Source: Salinihabitans flavidus (lineage in GTDB: Bacteria > Pseudomonadota > Alphaproteobacteria > Rhodobacterales > Rhodobacteraceae). From it: a stretch of DNA of 64,000 bases. Positions 1-8,660 of this stretch are shown here, piece by piece (position 1 is the stretch's first letter; every line of letters begins with the position of its first letter). The notes beneath the pieces are model-generated. The model searched no databases. It was given only the letters and a program-made list of their open reading frames with translations, and had not been told where the DNA came from. The translations under genes and the position numbers were made by a program. Where the stretch lies: positions 1 through 64,000 of the forward strand of contig NZ_FODS01000016.1 of NCBI RefSeq assembly GCF_900110425.1, read 5' to 3'.

Positions 1-689
1 CGCATGTTCGCAATGACGATCAGACGCCGACAGCGGACCCGGAGAAGTTCGCGCGGCTGATGGAGGGGCTGAAGACGCATTGCCCCGGCATGATCATTCA
101 GCTGTCCACGGGCGGGCGCACCGGGGCGGGCAAGACGCGGGGCGGGATGCTTGCGCTGCGCCCTGACATGGCGTCGCTTTCGGTCGGATCGAACAATTTT
201 CCAACGCGCGTGTATGAAAATCCCCCCGACCTGGTGGATTGGCTCGCCGCTGAAATGCGCAAACACGAGGTGACGCCCGAGGTCGAAGCCTTCGATCTGA
301 GCCACATTCTTCAGGCCATCCGCATGCATGGCGAAGGCGCGCTTTTCGGCAGGCTCTACGTGCAGTTCGTGATGGGGGTGAAGAACGCCATGCCCGCGGA
401 TCGCGACGTGTTCGACTTCTATGTGCGGATGATGCGCGAGCGTGCGCCAGAGGCGGAATGGTGCGCGGCCGGAATCGGTGCCAACCAGATCGTGGTGAAC
501 GAATGGGCGATTGCCGCGGGTGGTCATACGCGCACCGGGCTGGAGGACAACGTGCGCCTTGATCGCGACACGCTCGCGCCCTCCAACGCGGCGCTGGTGC
601 AACGGGCGGCGGCGCTTTGCGAGACATACGAACGCCCGGTGGCCAGTCCCGCGCAGGCGCGCGAGATACTGGGTTTCGCCCACACCTAA
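1..689 (+). CDS. BKACE / DUF849 beta-keto acid cleavage enzyme (5' end outside window)
   Basis: The frame is open from base 3 to the stop at 689, so the gene enters from the left and about 228 C-terminal residues are visible. HVRNDD at the left edge and the GGRTGAGKTRGGML, LSVGSNNFP and EAFDLSHI segments fit the DUF849/BKACE family. These zinc-dependent TIM-barrel enzymes condense a beta-keto acid with acetyl-CoA, releasing acetoacetate and a new CoA ester, as in 3-keto-5-aminohexanoate or dehydrocarnitine breakdown. The substrate here is unknown. The downstream co-directional oxidoreductase, importer, hydrolase and aminotransferase suggest a nitrogen-containing beta-keto acid. An internal ATG at 60 is not the true start, because homology continues upstream of it. 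Confidence 0.88.
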   Translation, partial: HVRNDDQTPTADPEKFARLMEGLKTHCPGMIIQLSTGGRTGAGKTRGGMLALRPDMASLSVGSNNFPTRVYENPPDLVDWLAAEMRKHEVTPEVEAFDLSHILQAIRMHGEGALFGRLYVQFVMGVKNAMPADRDVFDFYVRMMRERAPEAEWCAAGIGANQIVVNEWAIAAGGHTRTGLEDNVRLDRDTLAPSNAALVQRAAALCETYERPVASPAQAREILGFAHT

Positions 690-725
690 CCAAATCGCCA
701 GAAGACCGCATGAGGATGGAGAGTA

Positions 726-815
726 ATGAAAAAAACCTTTGCATTGTGCCGTCAGATTGTGAAACAAATGTTTTATGAATGCGAGAACCAGAACAAACGA
801 CGCGATCATGTCTGA
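726..815 (+). CDS. possible 29-aa leader ORF before the FAD oxidoreductase gene
   Basis: An ATG at 726 is preceded by GGAGAG (718-723) and opens a 29-codon frame, MKKTFALCRQ at its N-terminus, ending in TGA at 813-815. The stop overlaps the likely start of the next gene (ATG 808), an arrangement compatible with translational coupling. The stretch is visibly more AT-rich than its neighbours. No family is recognised and the ribosome-binding site is close to the ATG, so this may be chance. It is listed because neither candidate start of the following gene has a convincing Shine-Dalgarno of its own. Confidence 0.2.
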   Translation: MKKTFALCRQIVKQMFYECENQNKRRDHV

Positions 816-2433
816 GCCTGCCAAGGTCACAGACACGTCGTTCGACGCCGTTTTGATCGGTGGAGGGCATAACGCGTTGGTGACAGCGGGATATCTCGCG
901 CGCGCCGGGTTGAAGGTTGCAGTGGTTGAGGCGCGGTCCGTCGTTGGTGGTGCTTGCGTGACCGAGGAGTTCTGGCCGGGATTCAGAAACTCGTCGTGCT
1001 CCTATCTTGTCGGGCTTCTGGCGCCCGAGGTGATCCGGGATCTGGAACTGACGCGTCACGGGCTGCGCATCCTGGAGCGCGATGGTGGGGTCATGTCGGC
1101 TCTGCCCGACGGTGAGGCGCTGGAGTTGACCGCAGACCCACATGCCACCCGTCGCAGCATCGAGCGGTTCAGCCTGGAGGATGCGAACGAATTCGAACAT
1201 CTCAGCGCAGATCTGGACGTGATCTCGGATACGGTGCGTCGGCTGGTGCGTGTCATCCCGCCTGAAATCGACGCGGGATTGTCGGGGGTCCCGGCGACCC
1301 TTCGCACGGCGCGCGCTCTTCGGGGGCTTCCGCGACGGCTGCGCCCACTTTTGAGTGAACTCATGCTGAACAGCCTTGGCGGTTTCCTTGACGCGCGCTT
1401 CGAAAGCGATGCGTTCAAGGGGCTATTCGGGGTAAAGGGCCTTGTCGGGAACATGGTATCCACCCAGATGAGCGGGTCGGCCTACGTGCTGCTGCACCAT
1501 GTCTTCGGCGAGGTCAATGGCAAGCGCGGCAAATGGGGTCAACCCGTAGGTGGGATGGGCGCGATCACCCAGGCCATGCGCAACTATCTGGAAAGCCGTG
1601 GCGGCGCCGTTCTGACGGGGTGCGCGGTGAAGGAGGTCCTGGTTGCCAAGGGCCGCGCAGGAGGTGTGATGCTCTCGGATGGCACGCACCTTGACGCGCG
1701 CCTCGTTGTTTCGGGCGTGACGCCCAAGATCCTTTTCGAACGCCTGCTCGACCCGAATTGGGTGCCTGACGAGGTCGCCCGCCGGATCCGCGGCTGGCGC
1801 TGCCGGTCGGGCACCTTTCGCATGAATGTCGCCATATCCGAGCTGCCCGATTTTGTCGCGCGTCCCGGAACGGAATTGCAGCGGCACCACAGCGGTACGG
1901 TCTATGTCGCTCCCTCGCTCGAGTATCTCGATGCGGCACACGACGACGCCCGGCACAGAGGGTATGCGCGCAAGCCCATCGTCTCGGTGATGATCCCGAC
2001 CGCGCTCGATGACACGCTGGCGCCGACGGGAACGCACATTGCGTCTCTCTTCTGCCAGCACTTCAACAACGACCTGCCGGAGGGTGAAAGCTGGGACACC
2101 CTGCGCGAGCCGGCTGCCGAGCGGGTGATCGACACGGTCAACGAGGTGGCGCCCAACTTCCGCCGCTCGATCATCGGCTACAAGGCCCTGTCGCCGCTGG
2201 ATCTCGAACGCGACTATGGCCTGACCGGCGGAGACATCTTTCACGGTGAGATGCATCTCGACCAGCTTTTCTCGATGCGCCCCGGGCCGGGCATGGCCGG
2301 ACACCGGACACCGGTGAAGGGGCTGTATCAATGCGCGTCCGGTACGCATCCCGGCGGCGGCGTGACGGGCCTGCCGGGAATGAATGCCGCACGGGTGATC
2401 CTGAACGATCTGAGATGGCGGCGTGTTGGATGA
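808..2433 (+). CDS. PYROXD2/CrtI-like FAD-dependent oxidoreductase
   Basis: About 541 residues when started at ATG 808; ATG 775 adds 11 residues. A dinucleotide-binding motif (DAVLIGGGHNALVTAGYLA) starts near residue 13. The C-terminal GGDIFHGEMHLDQLF and ASGTHPGGGVTGLPG segments are typical of the PYROXD2 branch of phytoene-desaturase-like flavoproteins. It probably oxidises a C-C or C-N bond of a small molecule, using FAD. Carotenoid desaturation is unlikely because no carotenoid genes are nearby. It sits between the BKACE gene and an ABC importer, all on one strand, so it is read here as one step of that catabolic cluster. The substrate cannot be inferred from sequence. Confidence 0.8.
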   Translation: MSEPAKVTDTSFDAVLIGGGHNALVTAGYLARAGLKVAVVEARSVVGGACVTEEFWPGFRNSSCSYLVGLLAPEVIRDLELTRHGLRILERDGGVMSALPDGEALELTADPHATRRSIERFSLEDANEFEHLSADLDVISDTVRRLVRVIPPEIDAGLSGVPATLRTARALRGLPRRLRPLLSELMLNSLGGFLDARFESDAFKGLFGVKGLVGNMVSTQMSGSAYVLLHHVFGEVNGKRGKWGQPVGGMGAITQAMRNYLESRGGAVLTGCAVKEVLVAKGRAGGVMLSDGTHLDARLVVSGVTPKILFERLLDPNWVPDEVARRIRGWRCRSGTFRMNVAISELPDFVARPGTELQRHHSGTVYVAPSLEYLDAAHDDARHRGYARKPIVSVMIPTALDDTLAPTGTHIASLFCQHFNNDLPEGESWDTLREPAAERVIDTVNEVAPNFRRSIIGYKALSPLDLERDYGLTGGDIFHGEMHLDQLFSMRPGPGMAGHRTPVKGLYQCASGTHPGGGVTGLPGMNAARVILNDLRWRRVG

Positions 2434-2456
2434 TGCGGAAGGACAGAGGATAGATC

Positions 2457-3242
2457 ATGGCCGAGAGTCTGACGAACAGGAGTCAACCGGCGCTGGAAGT
2501 GCGGGGGTTGGAAATGAGTTTCGGCGATCTCAAGGTGCTGCGCGGCATCGACCTGACGGCCGGGCGCGGCGACGTGGTTTCGATCATCGGCGCGTCGGGG
2601 TCGGGCAAGTCGACCTTCCTGCGCTGCATCAATCTGCTGGAACGCCCGAGTGCGGGCACCATCAGCGTCGCGGGCGAGGAGATCAGGTTGCGAAAGTCGC
2701 GCGATGGCGGGCTGGAAGCGGTCGACCGGCGCCAGCTCCAGCGAATCCGCTCCGAACTCGGTATGGTCTTTCAGAATTTCAACCTGTGGTCGCATTTCAC
2801 CATTTTGCGAAATCTGACAGAGGGACCGCAACGAGTGGAAGGAGTCAGCTTCGCCGAAGCGCGCGATCGCGCCGAAGGGCTACTCGAAAAGGTGGGGCTT
2901 GCGGACAAGCGCGATGCCTATCCCGCCCAACTGTCGGGTGGGCAGCAGCAGCGCGCCGCCATCGCACGAGCCCTGGCCATGGAGCCGCAGGCACTTCTGT
3001 TCGATGAACCGACCTCGGCTCTCGATCCGGAACTCGTCAGTGAGGTTCTGCGTGTCATGCAGATGCTGGCCGAAGAGGGGCGTACGATGATCGTCGTCAC
3101 CCATGAAATGCGCTTCGCGCGCGACGTCTCAGACAAGGTCATGTTCTTTCATCAGGGCCTTGTCGAAGAGGAGGGGTCGCCTGAAAAGGTGTTCGATACC
3201 CCCGACTCGGAGAGGTGCCGCCAGTTTCTTTCCAGAACCTGA
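2457..3242 (+). CDS. polar amino acid ABC transporter, ATP-binding protein (HisP/GlnQ type)
   Basis: 261 residues, usual for this family. Walker [10 protein letters not shown] is at residues 45-53, the ABC signature LSGGQQQR near 159, and Walker [13 protein letters not shown] near 180, followed by the H-loop in IVVTHEM. It forms the cytoplasmic motor of an importer with the binding protein and two permeases immediately downstream. The HisP-like sequence implies a polar amino acid or similar amine substrate. Starting at ATG 2457 leaves only 23 bases after the oxidoreductase stop, consistent with co-transcription. Confidence 0.93.
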   Translation: MAESLTNRSQPALEVRGLEMSFGDLKVLRGIDLTAGRGDVVSIIGASGSGKSTFLRCINLLERPSAGTISVAGEEIRLRKSRDGGLEAVDRRQLQRIRSELGMVFQNFNLWSHFTILRNLTEGPQRVEGVSFAEARDRAEGLLEKVGLADKRDAYPAQLSGGQQQRAAIARALAMEPQALLFDEPTSALDPELVSEVLRVMQMLAEEGRTMIVVTHEMRFARDVSDKVMFFHQGLVEEEGSPEKVFDTPDSERCRQFLSRT

Positions 3243-3290
3243 CGGTGCCAAGACAACGACAGACCAAAGTCCAAACAAGGAGGGAACCAC

Positions 3291-4052
3291 ATGAAACTCA
3301 AGATTCTTGCTGCCGCTGCTCTGGCCTCGGTGCTGGGTCAGGCCGCACAGGCCGACCCGATACGCATCGCCACCGAGGGGGCCTATCCCCCGTTCAACTA
3401 CGTCGACGAGTCCGGCGAACTTAAAGGCTTCGATGTCGATATCGCCAAGGCGCTCTGCGAAGAGATGGATGCCGAATGCGAGATTATCTCGCAGGCGTGG
3501 GATGGCATGATCCCCGGTCTCCGGGCCGGAAAATACGATGCCATCGTCGCGTCCATGTCCATCACGGAGAAGCGCAAGAACGCGGTGAATTTCACCCGGC
3601 CCTATTACCAGGCGGGCGCGATTCTGGTTGGTCCCGAGGGAAGCGATATCGCGCTCGACCCCGAGAAGCTGAACGGCAAGACAATCGGCGTTCAGCGGGC
3701 CACGACCTATGCCAACCTGATGCGTGAGAAGTATCCCGAGGCCGAGATCAAGCTCTACGATACCGTCGAGAACCACAACCTCGATCTCAAGTCGGAGCGC
3801 CTCGATGGCGTGGTGGCGCAGCGTGTTTTCATGCACAACTGGCTGGAGGAAGAGGGCAACGACGGCTTCGAATTCAAGGGCGATCCCGTGCTTGACGAGG
3901 ACTACATCGGGGAAGGCGCGGGCATCGCGGTCGACAAGAGCAACCCCGAACTGCTCGAACGGTTGGACACAGCGCTGGCCGCGATCCTGGAAAACGGCAC
4001 CTACGACGAGCTGAATTCCAAGTATTTCCCGTTCTCCATCCGAAAGGATTGA
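3291..4052 (+). CDS. periplasmic amino-acid-binding protein of the ABC importer
   Basis: 253 residues. The N-terminus is a Sec signal peptide with likely cleavage after AQA at residue 21. The mature protein begins DPIRIATEGAYPPFNYVDE, the standard opening of family-3 solute-binding proteins (HisJ/ArtJ/GlnH), and contains GFDVDIAKALC and DAIVASMSITEKR. It captures the ligand in the periplasm and delivers it to the permeases. A strong Shine-Dalgarno (AAGGAGG, about 3278-3284) precedes ATG 3291. A GC hairpin lies just after the stop, as often seen after highly expressed binding-protein genes. Ligand unknown; basic or polar amino acids are the family default. Confidence 0.92.
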   Translation: MKLKILAAAALASVLGQAAQADPIRIATEGAYPPFNYVDESGELKGFDVDIAKALCEEMDAECEIISQAWDGMIPGLRAGKYDAIVASMSITEKRKNAVNFTRPYYQAGAILVGPEGSDIALDPEKLNGKTIGVQRATTYANLMREKYPEAEIKLYDTVENHNLDLKSERLDGVVAQRVFMHNWLEEEGNDGFEFKGDPVLDEDYIGEGAGIAVDKSNPELLERLDTALAAILENGTYDELNSKYFPFSIRKD

Positions 4053-4070
4053 GGACTGGCAGAAACGGAA

Positions 4071-4099
4071 GGCGCCGGTCGGCTCAGATGGCCGGCGCC
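4071..4099 (+). terminator. GC hairpin between binding-protein and permease genes
   Basis: GGCGCCGG (4071-4078) is exactly complementary to CCGGCGCC (4092-4099) across a 13-base loop. No T-tract follows and the operon continues 20 bases later. This is better read as an mRNA-stabilising or partially terminating stem that keeps binding protein in excess over permease than as a full terminator. Confidence 0.5.
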
Positions 4100-4118
4100 G
4101 CAACTCGGGTAGCGAACA

Positions 4119-4817
4119 GTGTTTGATCTTGACGGCTTTGGCCCCATGCTGCTGCAGGGCACCTTCATAACGATCCAGTTGGCGCTCCTGTCGCTGGTGC
4201 TGGGCCTTGTCTTCGGCCTTCTGGGCGCGGCGATGAAGCTTTCCCCGGCGTGGCCGTTGCGATTGATCGCCGGGTTCTATACGGCGGTGCTTCGCGGGGT
4301 GCCCGAGCTTGTCGTGATCCTCTTCGTTTATTTCGGCGGCGTCCTCATCGTGAATGCGGTTGCCAGTACGTTCGGCTATGATCGGTATATCGACGTCTCG
4401 GCTTTCGCCGCCGGTGTGACGGCGCTGTCACTTACCTTCGGGGCCTACGCGACCGAGATATTTCGTGGTGCCGTCATGGCGGTGCCAAAGGGGCAGATCG
4501 AGGCGGCACGTGCCTGCGGCATGTCTCCGGCCACCATCGGGATTCGCATCCTGCTGCCGCAGGTCTGGCGCTTCGCGCTGCCCGGGCTCGGTAATACCTT
4601 TCTCATCATCCTGAAGGAAACAGCGCTGGTTTCCGTCATCGGCCTGGATGAGCTGATGCGCAAGACCGAGATAGCGGTCGGGTACACCAAGAAGCCCTTC
4701 ACCTTTTTCCTGGCCGCCGCCTTCATCTACCTGGCTCTGACGGTTGTGGTAATGGCCGCGCAGCGCGGCCTTGAAGCGCGCGCCAACCGCGGCGTCGCCG
4801 GGAGGGCAAGGGCATGA
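4119..4817 (+). CDS. amino acid ABC transporter permease 1 (HisQ-like)
   Basis: 232 residues, starting at GTG 4119. Several hydrophobic membrane spans are visible, and the cytoplasmic EAA loop that docks the ATPase reads GQIEAARACGMSPATI. It belongs to the HisMQ permease family and pairs with the next gene to form a heterodimeric inner-membrane channel. Its last codons overlap the following permease in an ATGA junction, indicating translational coupling. Confidence 0.9.
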   Translation: MFDLDGFGPMLLQGTFITIQLALLSLVLGLVFGLLGAAMKLSPAWPLRLIAGFYTAVLRGVPELVVILFVYFGGVLIVNAVASTFGYDRYIDVSAFAAGVTALSLTFGAYATEIFRGAVMAVPKGQIEAARACGMSPATIGIRILLPQVWRFALPGLGNTFLIILKETALVSVIGLDELMRKTEIAVGYTKKPFTFFLAAAFIYLALTVVVMAAQRGLEARANRGVAGRARA

Positions 4818-5500
4818 ATGTCGAGTTGATGATCGAGAGCTTGCCGGCTCTGCTGTCCGGCCTCGTTGTTACGTTCCAATTGGTCGCGGCGGCACTGGTG
4901 GTCGGATTCGTGATCGCGCTTCCGACGGCTCTGGCGCGGATCAGCCGTCTTGCGATCCTGCGGGGGCTGGCTCTGGGCTATGCCTTTTTCTTTCGAGGCA
5001 CGCCCCTTCTGGTTCAGATCTTCCTGATCTACTATGGTTTTGCGCAGTCCGAGGCGCTTCGCGACAGCATTCTCTGGCCGATTTTGCGCGAACCCTACTG
5101 GTGCGCGCTCATCGCCTTTTCCCTCAACACCGGCGCCTATTCTGCCGAGGTGTTTCGGGGTGGAATTCAGTCCGTTCCGCACGGTCAGGTGGAGGCGGCG
5201 CGTGCCATCGGAATGTCACCCGCGAGCGTCTTCCGGCGCATCGTCTGGCCTCAGGCCCTGCGGCAGGCGCTGCCGGCCTATGGCAACGAGATAATCCTTC
5301 TTGTGAAGGCAAGCTCGCTGGCATCAACAGTCACGCTGATGGACATCACCGGCGTCGCCCGCACGCTGGCGGCGGAAACCTACATGCCAATCGAGATGTT
5401 CACCGCTGCTGCGGCAATTTACCTGGCACTGACCTATAGCATGTCCTGGGGTATCGTCCTGCTTGAGCGCAGGTTGACACCGAAGGAGTCGCGGGTGTGA
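4814..5500 (+). CDS. amino acid ABC transporter permease 2 (HisM-like)
   Basis: 228 residues. Hydrophobic spans flank the EAA motif GQVEAARAIGMSPASVF. The FFRGTPLLVQIFLIYYG segment is characteristic of HisM-type permeases. It completes the importer whose ATPase and binding protein are upstream. The start overlaps the preceding stop (ATGA at 4814) and the end overlaps the start of the MlrC-like gene (GTGA at 5497), so transporter and hydrolase are translationally linked. Confidence 0.9.
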   Translation: MNVELMIESLPALLSGLVVTFQLVAAALVVGFVIALPTALARISRLAILRGLALGYAFFFRGTPLLVQIFLIYYGFAQSEALRDSILWPILREPYWCALIAFSLNTGAYSAEVFRGGIQSVPHGQVEAARAIGMSPASVFRRIVWPQALRQALPAYGNEIILLVKASSLASTVTLMDITGVARTLAAETYMPIEMFTAAAAIYLALTYSMSWGIVLLERRLTPKESRV

Positions 5501-7011
5501 AACCGAATCCAGCGGAACGAGGGCGGCCGCGTATCGCTATCGGTTGCGTTCTGCACGAGACAAACAGCTTCAACCGCCGCCTCACGGGTCTCGCGGATTT
5601 TGCCTCGCGCTATCTGTTTGAAGGAAGCGCGCCGACCGATCTCGCCGGGACCAACACCGAGATCGCGGGTTTCCTCGACGCGGCTGAGGCGCATGGCTGG
5701 GAGGCTGTGCCACTTCTGGCCGCCTCCTGCGCGCCCTCGGGCCCCCTCGCCGCAGGCGCGTGGGAGGATCTGCGCGGCCGCCTTCACGGGGCGCTGGCCG
5801 AGGCAGGGCGCCTGGATGGTGTCCTCTTCGCCCTGCACGGGGCCATGCAGACCCAAACCACGCTTGACGCGGATGGTGAGCTACTGGCGCAGTTGCGCGA
5901 AACGGTGGGAGATGTCCCCGTCATCGCCACCCTCGACATGCACGCCAATGTCTCGCCCCGCATGGCATCGTTGGCCGACGCGGTCACGGCCTACCGCAGC
6001 TATCCCCACATTGACCAGCGCGCCACCGGGCTTCGTGCAGGGGTGTTGCTGGCCGAGCAGATCCGCGATCGCAGACCGCGTTGCGTCGCCCTTGCGCAGC
6101 CCCCTCTCCTCGACAGCGCGGCCCATGGGCGGACGAATCCGCCGGGACCGATGAACGCTCTTCTGGAAGAGGCGGAGAGGGCCGGGGACGAGAGGGGCAT
6201 CGATACGGTGAGCCTGCAAATCGGATTCCCGTGGGGCGATTGCATGGAGACCGGACCGAGCGTGACCGTTACAGGAACGGATGCGGTGCGGGCGCAGCGC
6301 ATCGCCGACAGTTTCGCTGCCCGCCTCGCCGGGCTTACCGAAAGCGTGGACCTCGATTTCCCCGATGCCCGGACGGCCGTCGCCGAGGCGCTCGCGGCCC
6401 CCGGGGGGCGACCAGTCGTGCTGGCGGATTTCGCCGACAATCCTTCGGCCGGTGCCTATGGAGATTCCCCCAATCTGTTGCGCGCCCTCTGCGCCGCTGG
6501 CGCGTCCGACACTGTTTTCGCCACGCTCTGCGATCCTGAAACTGTCGCCCGCGCCCGCAAACTGGGAGCAGGGGGGTGCGGTGAGTTCCACCTCGGTGGG
6601 CGCTGGACCCCCGAGTTGACGCCGCCCCTTTCGGTCAAGGCTCGAGTGGAGCGTCTGTCCGACGGTCACTTCACCTGCGAAGGGCCGATGTGGACGGGCA
6701 GCAAGCAGTCGCTTGGAGATTCGGTGCTACTGTCCATTGGCGGCACCGGTGGTATTCGCGTTGTCGTCACCAGCCGGGCCGTCGCCGTGACCGACCGCAA
6801 CCTGCTGCGCCTTTTCGGTATCGACCCGTCCCGGCCCCGAATCCTTGCCCTGAAGAGTCGCAATCACTGCCGCGCCGCTTTCGGCCCGATCGCCAGCGGC
6901 GTGATTCTCACCGATGCCGGCGGCATCGCCTCCATGCGACTGCGGGATCTGCCCTACACCCATGTCCGTCGGCCTATCTGGCCGTTGGACCCTTTCGCCA
7001 CGACGACCTGA
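5497..7011 (+). CDS. M81 family metallopeptidase-like hydrolase (MlrC/microcystinase C type)
   Basis: 504 residues, GTG start at 5497 with AAGGAG at 5483-5488. The N-terminal domain contains CVLHETNSFN, ALHGAMQ, TLDMHANVS and YRSYPHIDQ. These supply the metal-binding Asp/His set of the MlrC family, whose founder hydrolyses linearised microcystin. The C-terminal MlrC domain follows, including FGPIASGVILTDAGG. Family members in ABC-transporter operons are poorly characterised and may cut small amide or peptide bonds. The overlap with the permease gene suggests it acts on the imported compound, presumably in the cytoplasm since no signal peptide is present. Actual substrate unknown. Confidence 0.85.
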   Translation: MKPNPAERGRPRIAIGCVLHETNSFNRRLTGLADFASRYLFEGSAPTDLAGTNTEIAGFLDAAEAHGWEAVPLLAASCAPSGPLAAGAWEDLRGRLHGALAEAGRLDGVLFALHGAMQTQTTLDADGELLAQLRETVGDVPVIATLDMHANVSPRMASLADAVTAYRSYPHIDQRATGLRAGVLLAEQIRDRRPRCVALAQPPLLDSAAHGRTNPPGPMNALLEEAERAGDERGIDTVSLQIGFPWGDCMETGPSVTVTGTDAVRAQRIADSFAARLAGLTESVDLDFPDARTAVAEALAAPGGRPVVLADFADNPSAGAYGDSPNLLRALCAAGASDTVFATLCDPETVARARKLGAGGCGEFHLGGRWTPELTPPLSVKARVERLSDGHFTCEGPMWTGSKQSLGDSVLLSIGGTGGIRVVVTSRAVAVTDRNLLRLFGIDPSRPRILALKSRNHCRAAFGPIASGVILTDAGGIASMRLRDLPYTHVRRPIWPLDPFATTT

Positions 7012-7019
7012 GACCCCGT

Positions 7020-8393
7020 ATGACCGACCGCAAGAATGTCCGCCCCACTGCCGAGTTGCAGGCTGCCGATCTGGCCCATCACCTGCATCCTTTCACCGAC
7101 CACACGGAATTGGCAGGGGAGGGTGGCCCGCGCATCATCACCCATGGTGAGGGAGTGTGGCTGTGGGACAGCGAGGGCCGACGGCTGCTCGATGGCATGG
7201 CGGGGCTATGGTGCGTCAACATCGGCTATGGGCGCCCCGAGCTGGGCGAAGTTGCCCGCAGACAGATGGATCGGCTCGCCTACTACAATACTTTCTTCAA
7301 GACATCGCACGAACCCGTGGTGGAATTGTCCGAGCGCCTGGCGGGATTGCTGCCCGACGGTCTTGACCATGTTTTCTTCGCCAATTCCGGTTCAGAAGCC
7401 AACGACACCGCAGTGCGGCTGGTGCGAAACTACTGGGCCCGGCACGGTCAGCCCGAGCGGCATGTTATCATAAGCCGGCGGCACGCCTATCACGGCTCGA
7501 CGATCCTCGCGGCCAGCCTCGGCGGAATGGCTAGCATGCACGACATTCCGGGGATTCCGGTCCCGGGCATCGTCCACGCCGAACCGCCCTATTCTTGGGA
7601 GGCCGGGGCGGATCTCGATGATCCCGAATTCGGCGCCCGGGCGGCGGACGCGGTCGAGGAGGCGATCCTCCGAGCCGGGGCGGATTCGGTCGCGGCCTTC
7701 ATTGGCGAACCTGTCATGGGCGCGGGCGGCGTGATCGTACCGCCACCGGGATACTGGAAGCGGGTGCAGGAGATCTGCGACCGCTACGGGATTCTTCTGA
7801 TCTGCGACGAAGTGATCTGCGGTTTTGGCCGGATGGGCGAATGGTTCGGTGCACAGAGTTACGCCATCCGGCCCGACGTGATGACGATGGCCAAGGGCCT
7901 CTCCTCCGGCTATCAGCCGATTTCCGCTGTCGCGATCAATGCGCGGGTGGCAGAGCCGCTGCTGGATCGGGTTGGGCGGTTCCCACACGGGTTTACCTAT
8001 TCCGGCCACCCGGTGGCAGCGGCGGTCGCCCTTGAAAACCTCGACATCATGGCACGCGAAAACCTGTTGGGGCATGTGCGCGTCACTGCCGCCCCGGCCT
8101 TGCAGACGGGTCTTGCCACGCTTCGCGATCATCCTTTGGTCGGCGAAGTTCGCGGGGCCGGCCTCGTGGCGGCTCTGGAACTGACCGCCGACAAGGCGAG
8201 CCGGCGACCCTTCGATCCGGCGGGATCGGTCGCCACGCGTGTGCGCGACCTGTGTTTCGAGCGTGGTCTGGTGACCCGCGCGGTCCGGGAAGGGCTGGTG
8301 TTCGCGCCGCCGCTCGTGATCTCGCAGGACGAGGTCGGCGAGCTCGTGACCATTCTGAAATCTTGCCTCGATGACGTCTGGGCTGCACTCTGA
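7020..8393 (+). CDS. class III (omega) aminotransferase, PLP-dependent
   Basis: 457 residues from ATG 7020, chosen because it lies 8 bases after the preceding stop and homology begins at once (HLHPFTDH). The frame is open further upstream, but that extension overlaps the MlrC-like gene. FANSGSEANDTAVRLVRNYW binds the cofactor phosphate, and Lys292 in TMAKGLSSGYQP is the Schiff-base lysine. The family includes taurine-, beta-alanine- and putrescine-pyruvate transaminases. In this operon it would remove an amino group from the imported compound or a fragment of it, yielding an aldehyde or beta-keto acid that could feed the BKACE enzyme. Substrate is inference. Confidence 0.88.
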   Translation: MTDRKNVRPTAELQAADLAHHLHPFTDHTELAGEGGPRIITHGEGVWLWDSEGRRLLDGMAGLWCVNIGYGRPELGEVARRQMDRLAYYNTFFKTSHEPVVELSERLAGLLPDGLDHVFFANSGSEANDTAVRLVRNYWARHGQPERHVIISRRHAYHGSTILAASLGGMASMHDIPGIPVPGIVHAEPPYSWEAGADLDDPEFGARAADAVEEAILRAGADSVAAFIGEPVMGAGGVIVPPPGYWKRVQEICDRYGILLICDEVICGFGRMGEWFGAQSYAIRPDVMTMAKGLSSGYQPISAVAINARVAEPLLDRVGRFPHGFTYSGHPVAAAVALENLDIMARENLLGHVRVTAAPALQTGLATLRDHPLVGEVRGAGLVAALELTADKASRRPFDPAGSVATRVRDLCFERGLVTRAVREGLVFAPPLVISQDEVGELVTILKSCLDDVWAAL

Positions 8394-8585
8394 CCGGAAT
8401 GCCAATGGTTCTCTTCTGGCGGTCTTCACTCACTTGATTAAGAAGCCAAACAAATTTCGCCATTGCGTCTGGAGAACGCCGCCGGGGAGTTTCCACGACT
8501 TTTGAGATACAAGCTGGATTTCCCTCTGGACACGCGCCCGACCCTATCCTAGAACGCCGCAACCCGAGAGAGACCTCTCGCCCGT

Positions 8586-8660
8586 GCCCGGGTAGCTCAG
8601 GGGTAGAGCAGTGGATTGAAAATCCTCGTGTCGGTGGTTCGATTCCGCCCCCGGGCACCA
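8586..8660 (+). tRNA. tRNA-Phe (anticodon GAA)
   Basis: 75 bases with CCA encoded. Acceptor arms GCCCGGG (8586-8592) and CCCGGGC pair fully. The D-arm reads GCTC..GAGC and the T-arm GGTGG TTCGATT CCGCC. The anticodon loop TTGAAAA (8616-8622) gives GAA. The anticodon stem GTGGA/TCCTC carries one T-T mismatch. It lies alone between two unrelated gene blocks. The region 3' of it has the look of an old integration site, since tRNA 3' ends are common integrase targets, but no integrase gene or duplicated 3' end was found. Confidence 0.96.
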
